A stretch of 64,000 nt of DNA from the NCBI RefSeq assembly GCF_014230055.1, contig NZ_JACHVA010000040.1:1-64000 (forward strand), given 5' to 3'. The position numbers and the translations under genes were made by a program. Numbering within the stretch: the stretch's first letter is position 1; each line of letters begins with the position of its first letter. The stretch is from Puniceicoccus vermicola. GTDB lineage: Bacteria > Verrucomicrobiota > Verrucomicrobiia > Opitutales > Puniceicoccaceae. Shown here piece after piece: positions 55,808 through 64,000 of this stretch. The notes beneath the pieces were generated by a model. That model did not search any database. It was given only the letters and a program-made list of their open reading frames with translations, and was not told the origin of the DNA.

Positions 55808-56491
55808 ATGAAAGCATCGGACTTTTTCGACATCGCCCCTGATCATCCTATTCGTTCCTGGTTCTCTCTCGAGGAAGCTCCTTGGGCCTGGCTTCCCCAG
55901 ATCAAGGACGCGTTGGCCGGAATCGAGTCCCGGCTTCCGGCATCCGTTCCGCCCGGTCTCCACATCGAAGGCCCGGTCTTCTTCGAAGGTGAGGTCAAAC
56001 TCCCGCCTTTCGGATCCATTACCGGACCGGCATGGATCGGCAACGGCTGCGAATTGCGGCCTGGGGTCTATATTCGCGGAAACGTCTTTGCCGGCCGGAA
56101 TTGCGTTCTCGGCAACTCGTGTGAATACAAGAACTGTATCCTCCTCGACCACGTTCAGACCCCTCATTACAATTACATTGGCGATTCCGTTCTCGGCAAT
56201 CGGGCCCACCTCGGCGCTGGCTCCATTCTCTCCAACCTCCGATTCGATCAAAAGCCCGTCGTCGTCCGGACGGCCGAAGGATCCTCGGAAAGTGGCCTTC
56301 GCAAATTTGGAGCGATCCTTGGAGATGGTGCAGAAGCCGGATGCAACGTCGTCCTCCAGCCAGGCACCGTCCTGGACAGAAATTCTGCGGTCGCCCCTGG
56401 TCTCGCCTACGGCGGCTATCTTGAGGCGGAAAATATCGCTTTCTGGAAGCCTAGCTTCCGCAAGCTCCACCGCAGCGTTCTCGAACGTTGA
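55808..56491 (+). CDS. Left-handed beta-helix transferase, GlmU C-terminal-like
   Basis: A 227-aa protein built mostly from hexapeptide repeats (GPAWIGNGCELRPGVYIRG, NVFAGRNCVLGNSCEYKNC, YIGDSVLGNRAHLGAGSILS, GDGAEAGCNVVLQPGTVLDR). The arrangement recalls the acetyltransferase half of GlmU and nucleotidyl/acyl-transferase partners in UDP-sugar synthesis, but the pyrophosphorylase domain is absent. It is probably a cytoplasmic trimer. ATG 55808 is clear. It is monocistronic, converging on the HAD gene. Confidence 0.85.
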   Translation: MKASDFFDIAPDHPIRSWFSLEEAPWAWLPQIKDALAGIESRLPASVPPGLHIEGPVFFEGEVKLPPFGSITGPAWIGNGCELRPGVYIRGNVFAGRNCVLGNSCEYKNCILLDHVQTPHYNYIGDSVLGNRAHLGAGSILSNLRFDQKPVVVRTAEGSSESGLRKFGAILGDGAEAGCNVVLQPGTVLDRNSAVAPGLAYGGYLEAENIAFWKPSFRKLHRSVLER

Positions 56492-56512
56492 AGCACTGCT
56501 GGGCCAGAACGC

Positions 56513-57178
56513 TTAGTCCCCCAGAACCGACAGAACTTCCCGGGGAGAACTGACTAAATCGTCCGCTCCCGCCTCTCTCAGCTCTCGCTCCGAGCCGAAG
56601 CCGTAAGTGACCCCGACCGCGCGTAGCCCATTTGCCTTGGCGCCGATCACATCATGAAGGCGATCACCGATCATCCACGTCTTCTCGGCAAGGAGATCCT
56701 CTACGGCAAGAACGTTGCGGATTAAGTCTGCCTTTTCCGCAAAGGTTCCGTCGAGGTGACTCCCATACATCTGCACAAAGAATGGGCTTAGACCGAAATG
56801 CTGCAGGATCCGGCGCACAAACACCTCAGGCTTCGAACTCGCAACAAAGAGTTTCATTCCCGCCTTCGACAATTCATCGAGAACATCCGGCACCTCCGGA
56901 TAAACCGAGTTCTCGAAAAGCCCGATCGTCGAGAATCGCTCCCGGTAGTGCCGTAGTGCTTCCTCACACACGTCTTGTGAGTCGTCTTCCAGAAGAATGA
57001 CGAAAGACTTCAAGAGCGGAGGCCCGATACACCAGAGCAAATCGTCTCTTGGAGGAGCCTCTCTCCCCATTTTTCCCAATGCATACCGCAAACATTCCGT
57101 AATCCCAGGCTTCGGATCCGTCAGCGTTCCATCCAGGTCAAAGAGTAGATTTTCCGGTTTCACTTCAGCACACTGCAT
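56513..57178 (-). CDS. HAD-superfamily phosphatase (phosphoglycolate-phosphatase-like)
   Basis: A 221-aa HAD subfamily IA enzyme: motif I NLLFDLDGTLTDPKPGITE, motif II FVASSKP, the lysine region FAEKADLI and motif IV WMIGDRLHDVIGAKANGLR. The helical cap fits the Gph group, whose members act on phosphoglycolate or pyrophosphate. It is alone on the minus strand. Confidence 0.92.
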   Translation of the reverse strand: MQCAEVKPENLLFDLDGTLTDPKPGITECLRYALGKMGREAPPRDDLLWCIGPPLLKSFVILLEDDSQDVCEEALRHYRERFSTIGLFENSVYPEVPDVLDELSKAGMKLFVASSKPEVFVRRILQHFGLSPFFVQMYGSHLDGTFAEKADLIRNVLAVEDLLAEKTWMIGDRLHDVIGAKANGLRAVGVTYGFGSERELREAGADDLVSSPREVLSVLGD

Positions 57179-57408
57179 CTCGACTCAGAAGAAGGCGAGC
57201 CCACTCAGTTTCGAGACGGCCCCTTCCGATTCCGGGTGGAGCGAAGATCAAGCAACAGCCTCTGCGCCACGGAAATATTTTCTGAACCCATTTTATGGTC
57301 CGCATGGGGCGGAAGAGACACCTGCAGGAAGAGTTCTTCGAAAGACGCCTCTCATCTGCTCCGAGATTTCCAGTTGCTCTTTGACCAGACATTTACGAAC
57401 TTTTCTCT

Positions 57409-58545
57409 ATGACCGATCACATTTCTTCCGAAGGGGCAAAAAAAGGAATTTTCCGTTCAGAAATGGCCCTCTGGGTCGGCATACTGACCACCCTGATCTT
57501 TTTTACCGTTGGGGCCTCTTGGGTAAAAGAGCTCGGAAGCGGGATCGCCGCCGGGGGAATTTTTCTCTGGCTCTTCGCGGTAATGCTCTGGCTCAGCTTC
57601 GGCGTCGTCAAACATGCGGAATGCCTCGCCGTAAAGCTGGGAGAACCCTTCGGCACTCTGATCCTCACACTCGCCGTCATCAGCATCGAGGTGGTGATGA
57701 TTTCCGCAGTGATGATGACCGGGAAGGAGAATCCAACCCTCGCCCGCGACACCATGTTCTCCGTGGTCATGATTGTTCTGAACGGGATGCTCGGGGTTAC
57801 GCTCCTTCTCGGAGGACTCCGCCACCATGAGCAGAACTACAATCTACGCGGTGTCCGTTCCTATACCGGCGTTTTGGTCGCACTCGGCTTTCTCTGCCTG
57901 ATCCTTCCCCGCTTCACTCAATCCGCTCCCGGCGGAGAGCCATCCGATTTGATGGCTTTTTACCTCATCCTCGTCTCGATTTCACTCTACGGGGTTTTCC
58001 TCTTTCTCCAATCGACCCGACACAGTGCCTTTTTCAAAAACCCGGAAGAAATCGATTCCGACCATGAAAGTCACGGCCATGAGGGTCTCGAAATTCGATC
58101 AATCGGATTTCATGTCGGGTTGCTGGTGCTCACCATGCTCCCGATCGTACTCCTTTCCAAGAAAATGGCGCTCGTGGTCGACTTTGGTATCAGTGCCACG
58201 GGAGCCCCTGAACCCCTCGCCGGATTTCTCGTTGCCATTCTCGTTCTCTCGCCCGAGGCCATGGCCGCTATAAAAGCCGCGCTGAACAATCAACTGCAGC
58301 GCACGGTTAACATCGCACTGGGTTCTGCCCTCGCGACCATCGGCCTCACCGTTCCGGCAGTCCTCCTCATTAGCGAAATCACCGGCAAGCATATCGAGCT
58401 CGGGCTGGAGCCAGCCGGAATCGTTCTTCTCGTGGCGACCTTCATGGTTGCCGACTCGACCTTTGGCAGCAAGCGGACCAACACCCTCTCCGGCGCCGTC
58501 CATCTCGTCCTCTTCGCCACCTACGTGATTCTGATCTTCGATTGA
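57409..58545 (+). CDS. Calcium/proton antiporter, ChaA-like (CaCA family)
   Basis: A 378-aa membrane protein with about eleven helices. The two CaCA alpha repeats are visible: GEPFGTLILTLAVISIEVVM with the acidic Glu, and LVAILVLSPEAMAAIKAALN. A His/Glu-rich loop (DSDHESHGHEGLE) sits in the middle between the two halves. It probably exports Ca2+ or Na+ in exchange for H+ at the inner membrane. It is monocistronic, with 230 bp upstream. Confidence 0.92.
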   Translation: MTDHISSEGAKKGIFRSEMALWVGILTTLIFFTVGASWVKELGSGIAAGGIFLWLFAVMLWLSFGVVKHAECLAVKLGEPFGTLILTLAVISIEVVMISAVMMTGKENPTLARDTMFSVVMIVLNGMLGVTLLLGGLRHHEQNYNLRGVRSYTGVLVALGFLCLILPRFTQSAPGGEPSDLMAFYLILVSISLYGVFLFLQSTRHSAFFKNPEEIDSDHESHGHEGLEIRSIGFHVGLLVLTMLPIVLLSKKMALVVDFGISATGAPEPLAGFLVAILVLSPEAMAAIKAALNNQLQRTVNIALGSALATIGLTVPAVLLISEITGKHIELGLEPAGIVLLVATFMVADSTFGSKRTNTLSGAVHLVLFATYVILIFD

Positions 58546-58729
58546 TCTACGACTCGCTGGCATCACAGCGGCCCAATCTACCGAAAACAGGGAGAATACA
58601 GACCGCATAAACCCACCGATTCCAGCGCGGTGGCCCCCCGAGATCGTTCGGCGGGCTCGTCTAGCCAGTCGCAAAAGGCACTCCTCCAATCCATTGCAAT
58701 CCGTCGAGAACTCATCATCCTAGAACCCA

Positions 58730-59989
58730 ATGTGGAACACCCTTTTTTATCTGCGCAACCGACTCGCCGAATGCCTATGGCTCCGCCCATTGGTCATGTG
58801 CATCGTCTCAGTGCTCGCCCTCGTCGTCGCCTACTACGCAGGAACTTGGTTTGAAGGGGATCACTTTCCCGAGATCAGTGCCGACACCCTAAAAGTCCTT
58901 CTCGGCGTTCTCACATCAGGGATGTTGGTCATCGCGACCTTTGCCGCCGGAGCAATGATCTCTGCCTACGCCTCGGCCAGCCAAACAGCCACCCCGCGGG
59001 CCTTTCCGGTCATCCTCTCGGATGATGTCTCCCAAAACGCACTCTCTTCCTTCGTCGGAGCCTTTCTGTTTGCCGTCATCGCCCTGCTCGCGGTGATGAA
59101 TGACATTTTCCATGCGGGAGCCAGATTCCTTCTCCTCCTCCTAACCCTTGGAGTCTTCTGGGTAGTCGTCATGACCTTCATCCGCTGGGTTGACCGAATT
59201 GCCCGCCTCGGGAGACTCGGCACCACCCTCGGGCAGGTCGAAGAAACCGTCACCCGCTCGATCCAGCATTATCAGGCCTCATGGCTTTGGAAAGCCTGCC
59301 CACCGGACCCCAATCCAAAAGGCTTGGGCATTCACCAATCACAAATCGGATATTTACAGCGAATCGACTGGCCTCGCCTTCAAGAAATCGCGGAAGAGGC
59401 GAATCTTCGCATCCAGATTCTCGCCCTTCCCGGAAAATTTGTAACCCCGGACCAGTGCTTAGCCATCCTTTCTGGAAAATCGAAAGAGGACCTGAACGCC
59501 AAGGAAATCAACGAGATCCAGAATGCCTTCCACATCGGGGACAAGCGAATGTTCGACGAAGACCCCCGATTTGGATTCGTAGTTCTCTCCGAAATTGCCA
59601 GCCGCGCGCTCTCCCCTGCGGTCAACGACCCTGGAACCGCGATCCAGATCATCGGTCAGTTCGTCCGTCTTCTCCACCTCTGGAAGAATCCCACCCGCGA
59701 ATTCAACCCAGAGAAGCAATCCCGGTTTGACCGACTCCAAGTAGCGCCCATCTCTCTCGAAGGGATTTTCGAAGACGCCTTTCTCGGTATCGAGCGGAAC
59801 GGGGCCGAATTCAAGGAAGTGATGATCCGCCTGCAAAAAGCCTATCAGGCCATTGGGAAGATGGATGAAGAACTCCAAGCTCTGGCTTCCCAGCATGCTC
59901 AACAGACCCTTCGACGCGCGGAAGAAGCCCTCGCTTTCGATGAGGATTATCAGGCTGTGAAGGCGATCTGTAAGCCAGAGAACCCGTGA
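58730..59989 (+). CDS. DUF2254 family membrane protein
   Basis: A 419-aa protein with four helices in the first 150 residues (for example VMCIVSVLALVVAYYAGTWF and FVGAFLFAVIALLAVMNDIF) and a long cytoplasmic domain. The DUF2254 hallmark FGFVVLSEIASRALSPAVND and PGTAIQIIGQFVRLL are present. Function is unknown. Its stop codon overlaps the GTG of the next gene, so translation is coupled. Confidence 0.9.
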   Translation: MWNTLFYLRNRLAECLWLRPLVMCIVSVLALVVAYYAGTWFEGDHFPEISADTLKVLLGVLTSGMLVIATFAAGAMISAYASASQTATPRAFPVILSDDVSQNALSSFVGAFLFAVIALLAVMNDIFHAGARFLLLLLTLGVFWVVVMTFIRWVDRIARLGRLGTTLGQVEETVTRSIQHYQASWLWKACPPDPNPKGLGIHQSQIGYLQRIDWPRLQEIAEEANLRIQILALPGKFVTPDQCLAILSGKSKEDLNAKEINEIQNAFHIGDKRMFDEDPRFGFVVLSEIASRALSPAVNDPGTAIQIIGQFVRLLHLWKNPTREFNPEKQSRFDRLQVAPISLEGIFEDAFLGIERNGAEFKEVMIRLQKAYQAIGKMDEELQALASQHAQQTLRRAEEALAFDEDYQAVKAICKPENP

Positions 59990-60441
59990 CCTTTCTTGCC
60001 CTGTATATAATCTCCGGACTCATTTCTTACCTCTGGCTCAATCGCAAAACAAAGGAGGGGGTGCAACCCGCGTACGGCCTGTTCATGCTGAACGGCTTTG
60101 GTATTTGGATCGTCATCTTTCTCTGGCCCATCATCATTCCTTTCACAGTAATCGATAACGCGATCCAAGAACGGGAATTGAATAGTCGGAGAAATCAGGA
60201 AGAACCGCAAAGAGTCGACATGGGTCGAGAAATCGGAAAATTGGGTGAAACTCTGACAGCCCAAAGCCCTACCGGACGAGTATGGGTTGACGGCAAAGAA
60301 TATGAGAGTCGATCCACTCGCTCGTTCATTTCCAAAGGGAAAAAGATTCGCGTCGTGGGGCACTCCATGGACTACCTCCAGATCGAAGGAGTAGATTCAG
60401 ACATCACACACCGCTCTGATCGTTCCCGCAGAAAAACTTAA
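59986..60441 (+). CDS. Small membrane protein with NfeD-like OB-fold C-terminus
   Basis: A 151-aa protein starting at GTG 59986, four bases into the end of the DUF2254 gene. Two membrane helices (about residues 2-16 and 30-55, GIWIVIFLWPIIIPFTVI) precede a soluble segment with GETLTAQSPTGRVWVDGKEY and GKKIRVVGHSMDYLQIE, which resembles the NfeD C-terminal OB fold found in membrane-quality-control partners of SPFH proteins. It probably works with the DUF2254 protein. Confidence 0.7.
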   Translation: MTFLALYIISGLISYLWLNRKTKEGVQPAYGLFMLNGFGIWIVIFLWPIIIPFTVIDNAIQERELNSRRNQEEPQRVDMGREIGKLGETLTAQSPTGRVWVDGKEYESRSTRSFISKGKKIRVVGHSMDYLQIEGVDSDITHRSDRSRRKT

Positions 60442-60563
60442 GTGTTGGGCCGATTCCGATTGATGAAGAATCCTCCCCCAACCGACCAAACCGACCGAGG
60501 GAACAGCCCTGCCTCGATCTGGCGATAAGAGAATCCAAGGCTGATTGCGGTGAGTCTCTCTCT

Positions 60564-60854
60564 TTAATCCATACCAACAGGATTCTCTTCCCTGGGCGGA
60601 TGCAGGAAGAAGGGACCGGCAGGAAGCAACGAGGCAATAAAGGCAATCAAAACGAAACGGCGACTCCAGCCTAGCCTGATCCAGCAGAGACCGAGGATGA
60701 CCATATAGGCAATGAAGAGAGCCCCGTGAGCCCAGCCAACGACTTGCACGGCCATCTCGTAGCCTGCCAGATATTTGAGCGGCATCGCCACCAAGAGGAG
60801 AACCAAATAGGAAATCCCTTCCAAAATTGCGACTCGATGAAACCATTCTGCCAT
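60564..60854 (-). CDS. DUF3817 family small membrane protein
   Basis: A 96-aa protein with three helices and the family core ILEGISYLVLLLVAMPLKYL and VGWAHGALFIAYM. I chose ATG 60854 (MAEWFHRVAILEGIS); the longer frame lacks family resemblance. Function is unknown. The proteins often occur as single small inner-membrane proteins. It faces the NfeD-like gene tail to tail across 122 bp. Confidence 0.88.
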   Translation of the reverse strand: MAEWFHRVAILEGISYLVLLLVAMPLKYLAGYEMAVQVVGWAHGALFIAYMVILGLCWIRLGWSRRFVLIAFIASLLPAGPFFLHPPREENPVGMD

Positions 60855-61113
60855 AGTAACTGACGCAATTCGGAATCGGCTTATTTGCAATGCCAATCGA
60901 CTGAAGAGGAGGAGACTCGGATTTGCAAAATATGGGAAACTAGAAAATGAAGCCTCAAAATCAACGATCCCCTGATCACCTATCCAAGGGGGCCCCTCAA
61001 GCCTCCGCACACGGCTTCAGCAGACAGGCTTTTCCCAGCCTTTCGACCAGCAAGGGAGGAGTCTGGAACACACACCTTTCAGCTCCATTACTTGAGCGTC
61101 AGGCCTCCGCATT

Positions 61114-61150
61114 GGAACGCGGAATTCATTCCGCCCCGCATGCCTCTCGG
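61114..61150. repeat. REP-like unit, third copy of the 10.75-kb family
   Basis: GGAACGCGGAATTCATTCCG and the following CCCCGCATGCCTCTCGG match the complement of 10825-10862 over 37 bp with a few mismatches. The core GCGGAATTCATTCCGC is palindromic. It lies in the 325-bp gap between DUF3817 and the ABC1 kinase, near the 3' end of the kinase gene; the rest of that gap shows no recognisable feature. Confidence 0.7.
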
Positions 61151-61179
61151 CCTATTCAGCTTGAAAATAGCCCCCTAAC

Positions 61180-62532
61180 CTAAGAAACCGTCTCAGTCGG
61201 GATGAACCCCAAGTAACCATTCTCCCCTCCTCCCAAAACGGGCCGGGTCGTGCGAATGCGCGCACCGAGCATTCCCATTAGTGAATAGAGGCCAAAGTAA
61301 GCCCGATTGACATAGAGACCGTGCGCGGAACCCCGACCGGAACCAACCTTCCGGATTTCCGGGTCGTTGCCAGTGCGCTCCCCAAATTCACGAACTTCTT
61401 CGAGGTAGCCGGGATCGCCGAAATCAAACTCACCTTCGACAAAAGGACGGGAAAGGAGCTGCACGGATTCGCGGAACATGGCCATTAAAACCTCTCGGGC
61501 GCGCTCCGAATCGGAATCGAGAACCAGATCGAGATTCCGCAACGACTTTTCCAGCAGGGCCGGATCCGTGGCAACGCCGGGCTCCAACAAGCGAAAATAG
61601 GCTTCGTGAAAATCGTCGGGGATCTCTTTCACACACCCGAAATCAAGAACCCACAACTCCCCATCCTTAACAAAGAAATTTCCGGGATGAGGATCGGCGT
61701 GAAAAGCTCGCAAAGCGTGGACCTGGTGATGATAGAAATCCCACAAATGCTGCCCGATACGATTCCGCAACTCCGGCGCAGGATCGGTTTCAATGAATCG
61801 GTCGAGAGGAACTCCTTCGACCCACTCCATGGTGAGAATGCGTCGAGTCGAATACTCGGGAAAATACCTCGGAATACGTACTGGCACCGAGCCCAGAGTC
61901 CGCTCCGCAAGGTCGGTCCCCCTTCTCCACTCCATCTCATAATCGGTCTCCTCAATGAGCCGGGCTTTCACCTCCTCAAGGTAGGGGTCGATTTCGGCCG
62001 CTGAGAGTTGGAATAAACGCATGGCAAACGGGCGGACTAGACGCAGATCGTTCTCCAAACTGGCGGCGACTCCTGGATACTGCACTTTGACCGCAAACTC
62101 CCGACCGTCCTTAACCGCTTTATGCACCTGACCAATCGAAGCTCCACTCACGGCTTCCCGACTGAACTCGTCAAAAATTTCCAAAGGGCTTCGCCCAAAC
62201 TCCCGACGAAAGGTTCGCTCGACCAAGGGATAGGACAATGGCGGCGCTTGGTAATGAGCTTTTGAAAACTCCGTCGCGTAGGCCGTTGGCAGCAAGGCCG
62301 TGTCGATGCTCAACATTTGGGCAATCTTCAAAGGCCCGCCCTTCAACCGACTCAAGGCGCCATAGGAATCCGACGCATTGGCGCGATGCAGGCTCTCACG
62401 GTCATCCTTTCCGGTCACCAAACGCTTGGCGCGGTACCGGGTGTAGTTCACACCGATCTTCGCACCCGCATTGACCAAGGCAGCTGCACGCCCGATCTTT
62501 CCCTTGGGGATCGAGGTCTGCTCTTTCATCAC
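61180..62532 (-). CDS. ABC1/UbiB-family atypical kinase
   Basis: A 450-aa protein kinase-like protein of the UbiB/AarF/ADCK group. The N-terminal family signature is GGPLKIAQMLSID (KxGQ-type motif, here KIAQ). The Ala-rich loop appears as SGASIGQVHKA, the VAIK lysine is in FAVKVQYPGV, and the catalytic region reads FHADPHPGNFFV and VLDFGCVKEI. It lacks a C-terminal membrane helix. Members support quinone or lipid metabolism. It overlaps the TetR-type gene by four bases (ATGA), forming a coupled pair. Confidence 0.9.
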   Translation of the reverse strand: MMKEQTSIPKGKIGRAAALVNAGAKIGVNYTRYRAKRLVTGKDDRESLHRANASDSYGALSRLKGGPLKIAQMLSIDTALLPTAYATEFSKAHYQAPPLSYPLVERTFRREFGRSPLEIFDEFSREAVSGASIGQVHKAVKDGREFAVKVQYPGVAASLENDLRLVRPFAMRLFQLSAAEIDPYLEEVKARLIEETDYEMEWRRGTDLAERTLGSVPVRIPRYFPEYSTRRILTMEWVEGVPLDRFIETDPAPELRNRIGQHLWDFYHHQVHALRAFHADPHPGNFFVKDGELWVLDFGCVKEIPDDFHEAYFRLLEPGVATDPALLEKSLRNLDLVLDSDSERAREVLMAMFRESVQLLSRPFVEGEFDFGDPGYLEEVREFGERTGNDPEIRKVGSGRGSAHGLYVNRAYFGLYSLMGMLGARIRTTRPVLGGGENGYLGFIPTETVS

Positions 62533-63173
62533 TTCTTTCCGGAAAGAAACCGGAAAAAATCAGCCGCCGACTCGGGGATCCGGGTGTCAGCCAGATCGAA
62601 AAAGAGCCGGGACGACTTTTCAACGAAAGCATCGGTACTCTCGAAATTCTCCGAATCATCCTCCAAGTGGTATTTCAAGATCGCCCGAAAATGCCCATAG
62701 AGGAGCTTCGCCACCTTTTTATCTGCCTTCAACTTCGTGGCCAGCTTGCCTTCTCCCACCTCTTCAGCTGCGACTGGTTCCGCCCACTCCAAGAAGGATT
62801 TCCGGAATCGTTCCAACGTTTTCGGATCGGGTGCTGGGAACTTCCTGGGAAACCGCGCCAGATACCAAGACCTTTGTCCCCGGATCGCTTCGAGAAAGGT
62901 ATAGAAAAAAGCCAAAGCTTTCTGCCTCGGTGGATAAGTCGCATACTCCTCATCCGCCTCCAGCATTTCCCGAACGTGGTGCAACCGCTCGGCCCAGATA
63001 GCTCCCTCCAGAGACTCCAATGTCGGGAACTCGGCAAAAAATTCTTCCTCACCGATTTCCAGCAAGCGACAAAAGGCGAAAACGGAAGGCGGCGGCTTGC
63101 CATTCTCTAAAACGTAAATCCGATACGTTTCCATCCACTTCGAAAGATCCCGCTTTTCTGCCGCTTCTGCCAT
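62529..63173 (-). CDS. TetR-type transcriptional regulator
   Basis: A 214-aa, mostly helical protein. The N-terminal 60 residues (YRIYVLENGKPPPSVFAFCR, LLEIGEEEFFAEFPTLESLE) have the TetR-like HTH arrangement found in Verrucomicrobia and Bacteroidetes, where it is often next to an ABC1 kinase. The remainder is an all-alpha ligand-binding domain (RQKALAFFYTFLEAIRGQRS). ATG 63173 (MAEAAEKRDLSKW) is preferred over the longer frame. It probably controls its own pair. Confidence 0.75.
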   Translation of the reverse strand: MAEAAEKRDLSKWMETYRIYVLENGKPPPSVFAFCRLLEIGEEEFFAEFPTLESLEGAIWAERLHHVREMLEADEEYATYPPRQKALAFFYTFLEAIRGQRSWYLARFPRKFPAPDPKTLERFRKSFLEWAEPVAAEEVGEGKLATKLKADKKVAKLLYGHFRAILKYHLEDDSENFESTDAFVEKSSRLFFDLADTRIPESAADFFRFLSGKK

Positions 63174-63348
63174 GGAGGAAAAGGGAAGCGAAAGCTCGGC
63201 AATTTCAAGTACGGCCCACCGAATCCTAGCGATGCAGAACGAGGAAAAACCATTGCGGCGGACATCCAAGGTGGGAAGGTTGCTTTAGCACCCTCCTTCT
63301 TCCTCTGGCCAACCGTAGAAATGGCTATCGCAATTCCTCTCCGGCGCT

Positions 63349-63380
63349 TTGGGGCCGTAACGCGAGGGCTACGGCCCCAA
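63349..63380. repeat. 11-bp perfect stem-loop downstream of rpoC
   Basis: TTGGGGCCGTA and TACGGCCCCAA form a perfect 11-bp stem around a 10-base loop. No T-run follows on either strand. It is 18 bp beyond the rpoC terminator and could be a second transcription barrier or a member of another palindromic repeat family. Confidence 0.5.
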
Positions 63381-63397
63381 AACTATCAAGGCGTCCG

Positions 63398-63431
63398 AAA
63401 AAAAGGCGCTCCTCCTTTCGGAGAAGCGCCT
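63398..63431 (-). terminator. Intrinsic terminator of the rpoC operon
   Basis: On the minus strand, AGGCGCTTCTCC pairs with GGAGGAGCGCCT around GAAA (one bulge), directly followed by a run of six to seven T. It starts 26 bp beyond the rpoC stop codon. This is the only textbook Rho-independent terminator noticed in the window. Confidence 0.85.
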
Positions 63432-63456
63432 GATAAATTGAGTTGGACTCGGGGTC

Positions 63457-64000
63457 TTAGACCGCTTGTTCGCTGGTCTCTTCCTCGGTCGGTTCCGCTT
63501 CGGCTTCGAGGCCCAAGGTATCGATCCTCAGGTGACGATAGGCAGGGAGACCGGAACCGGCGGGGATCAGATTCCCCATGATGACGTTTTCCTTGAATCC
63601 CTTGAGATCGTCGGACTTGCCGAGGGTGGCAGCGTCGGTGAGAACGCGAGTCGTTTCCTGGAAGGATGCAGCCGAGATGAAACTTTCGGTTTCGATCGAG
63701 GCCTTGGTAATACCGAGGAGAACGGGCTCGGCTTCCGCAGGCTTACCACCGGCTTCTTCCAAGCGCTCGTTTTCTTCCATGAACGTGAAGCGATCGATTT
63801 GCTCACCCCAGAAGAACTCGGAGTCACCCGGATCGGTGATCCGGACCTTCCTCAGCATCTGAGAGAGGATCACTTCGATGTGCTTGTCGTTAATGGTCAC
63901 ACCCTGGAGACGATAGACCTTCTGAATTTCGGTCAGGAGGTATTCCTGAACGGCGTTCGGTCCGAGAATCTCGAGCATTTCGTGCGGATCGGCGGCGCCT
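63457..64000 (-). CDS. rpoC: DNA-directed RNA polymerase subunit beta' (C-terminal part)
   Basis: The last 181 codons are visible; the gene continues beyond base 64000. [59 protein letters not shown] and [14 protein letters not shown] are the highly conserved C-terminal end of beta', which contacts the active-site region and the clamp. The tail ([16 protein letters not shown]) is acidic. A strong terminator follows. Confidence 0.97.
   Translation of the reverse strand, partial: GAADPHEMLEILGPNAVQEYLLTEIQKVYRLQGVTINDKHIEVILSQMLRKVRITDPGDSEFFWGEQIDRFTFMEENERLEEAGGKPAEAEPVLLGITKASIETESFISAASFQETTRVLTDAATLGKSDDLKGFKENVIMGNLIPAGSGLPAYRHLRIDTLGLEAEAEPTEEETSEQAV

Overview
The window looks like chromosome from a Gram-negative member of the Verrucomicrobiota, probably class Opitutae. 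This is inferred from gene content and protein flavour, not from a marker phylogeny. Supporting signs are outer-membrane assembly genes (BamD-like, LptE-like, beta-barrels with an aromatic C-terminus), an exosortase, a TIGR03790-type secreted protein, a DUF502 protein, a zinc-ligand-free L32 and generally weak Shine-Dalgarno sequences. GC content is moderately high. The genes are mostly housekeeping, in short operons on both strands, with repeats and mobile-element remnants in the gaps. No tRNA, rRNA or CRISPR array was seen.

Layout. 1-1290: an IS4-family element whose transposase is broken by an in-frame amber codon. 1.7-10.6 kb: an unrecognised conserved protein, a RecB-nuclease/XPD-helicase fusion, metY, a LysM protein and leuS; the gaps hold short palindromes and tandem repeats. 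11-15.3 kb: a DUF481-like barrel, a DEAD-box helicase, a MITE-like element, a PanE-family reductase and a LysR regulator. 15.5-21 kb: a three-gene module (pentaheme cytochrome c, outer-membrane barrel, heme-b/flavin/2Fe-2S transmembrane reductase) that could carry electrons from NAD(P)H across the envelope. 21.2-28 kb: a GH3 hexosaminidase, a TIGR03790 protein, an exosortase-glycogen synthase pair and a Y1/RAYT-like transposase.

28.3-33.5 kb: HIT, phoH, pgpH, ybeY and DUF502, an RNA-maturation and cyclic-di-AMP cluster. 33.5-38.2 kb (minus strand): ligA, a CPA-type antiporter with an Rck-like tail, and a PhnP-like metallo-hydrolase. 38.5-44.3 kb (plus strand): a YfgM-like protein, a duplicated CbiX-like chelatase, then rpmF-plsX-fabH running into BamD-like and LptE-like genes, which links phospholipid initiation to outer-membrane assembly. 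44.3-50.6 kb: an orphan histidine kinase, a methyltransferase/FAD-oxidoreductase pair like those beside type III polyketide synthases, rsfS, a Nudix hydrolase, and an HTH-metallo-beta-lactamase fusion coupled to a DNA methyltransferase.

51-64 kb: a sugar porter, an SDR, folC, a GGCT-like protein, a left-handed beta-helix acyl/nucleotidyl-transferase, a HAD phosphatase, a ChaA-type antiporter, DUF2254 with an NfeD-like partner, DUF3817, an ABC1 kinase with a TetR-type regulator, and the 3' end of rpoC with its terminator. The best candidate for an undescribed system is the electron-transfer module at 15.5-21 kb. Second is the HTH-hydrolase/DNA methyltransferase pair at 49-50.6 kb.
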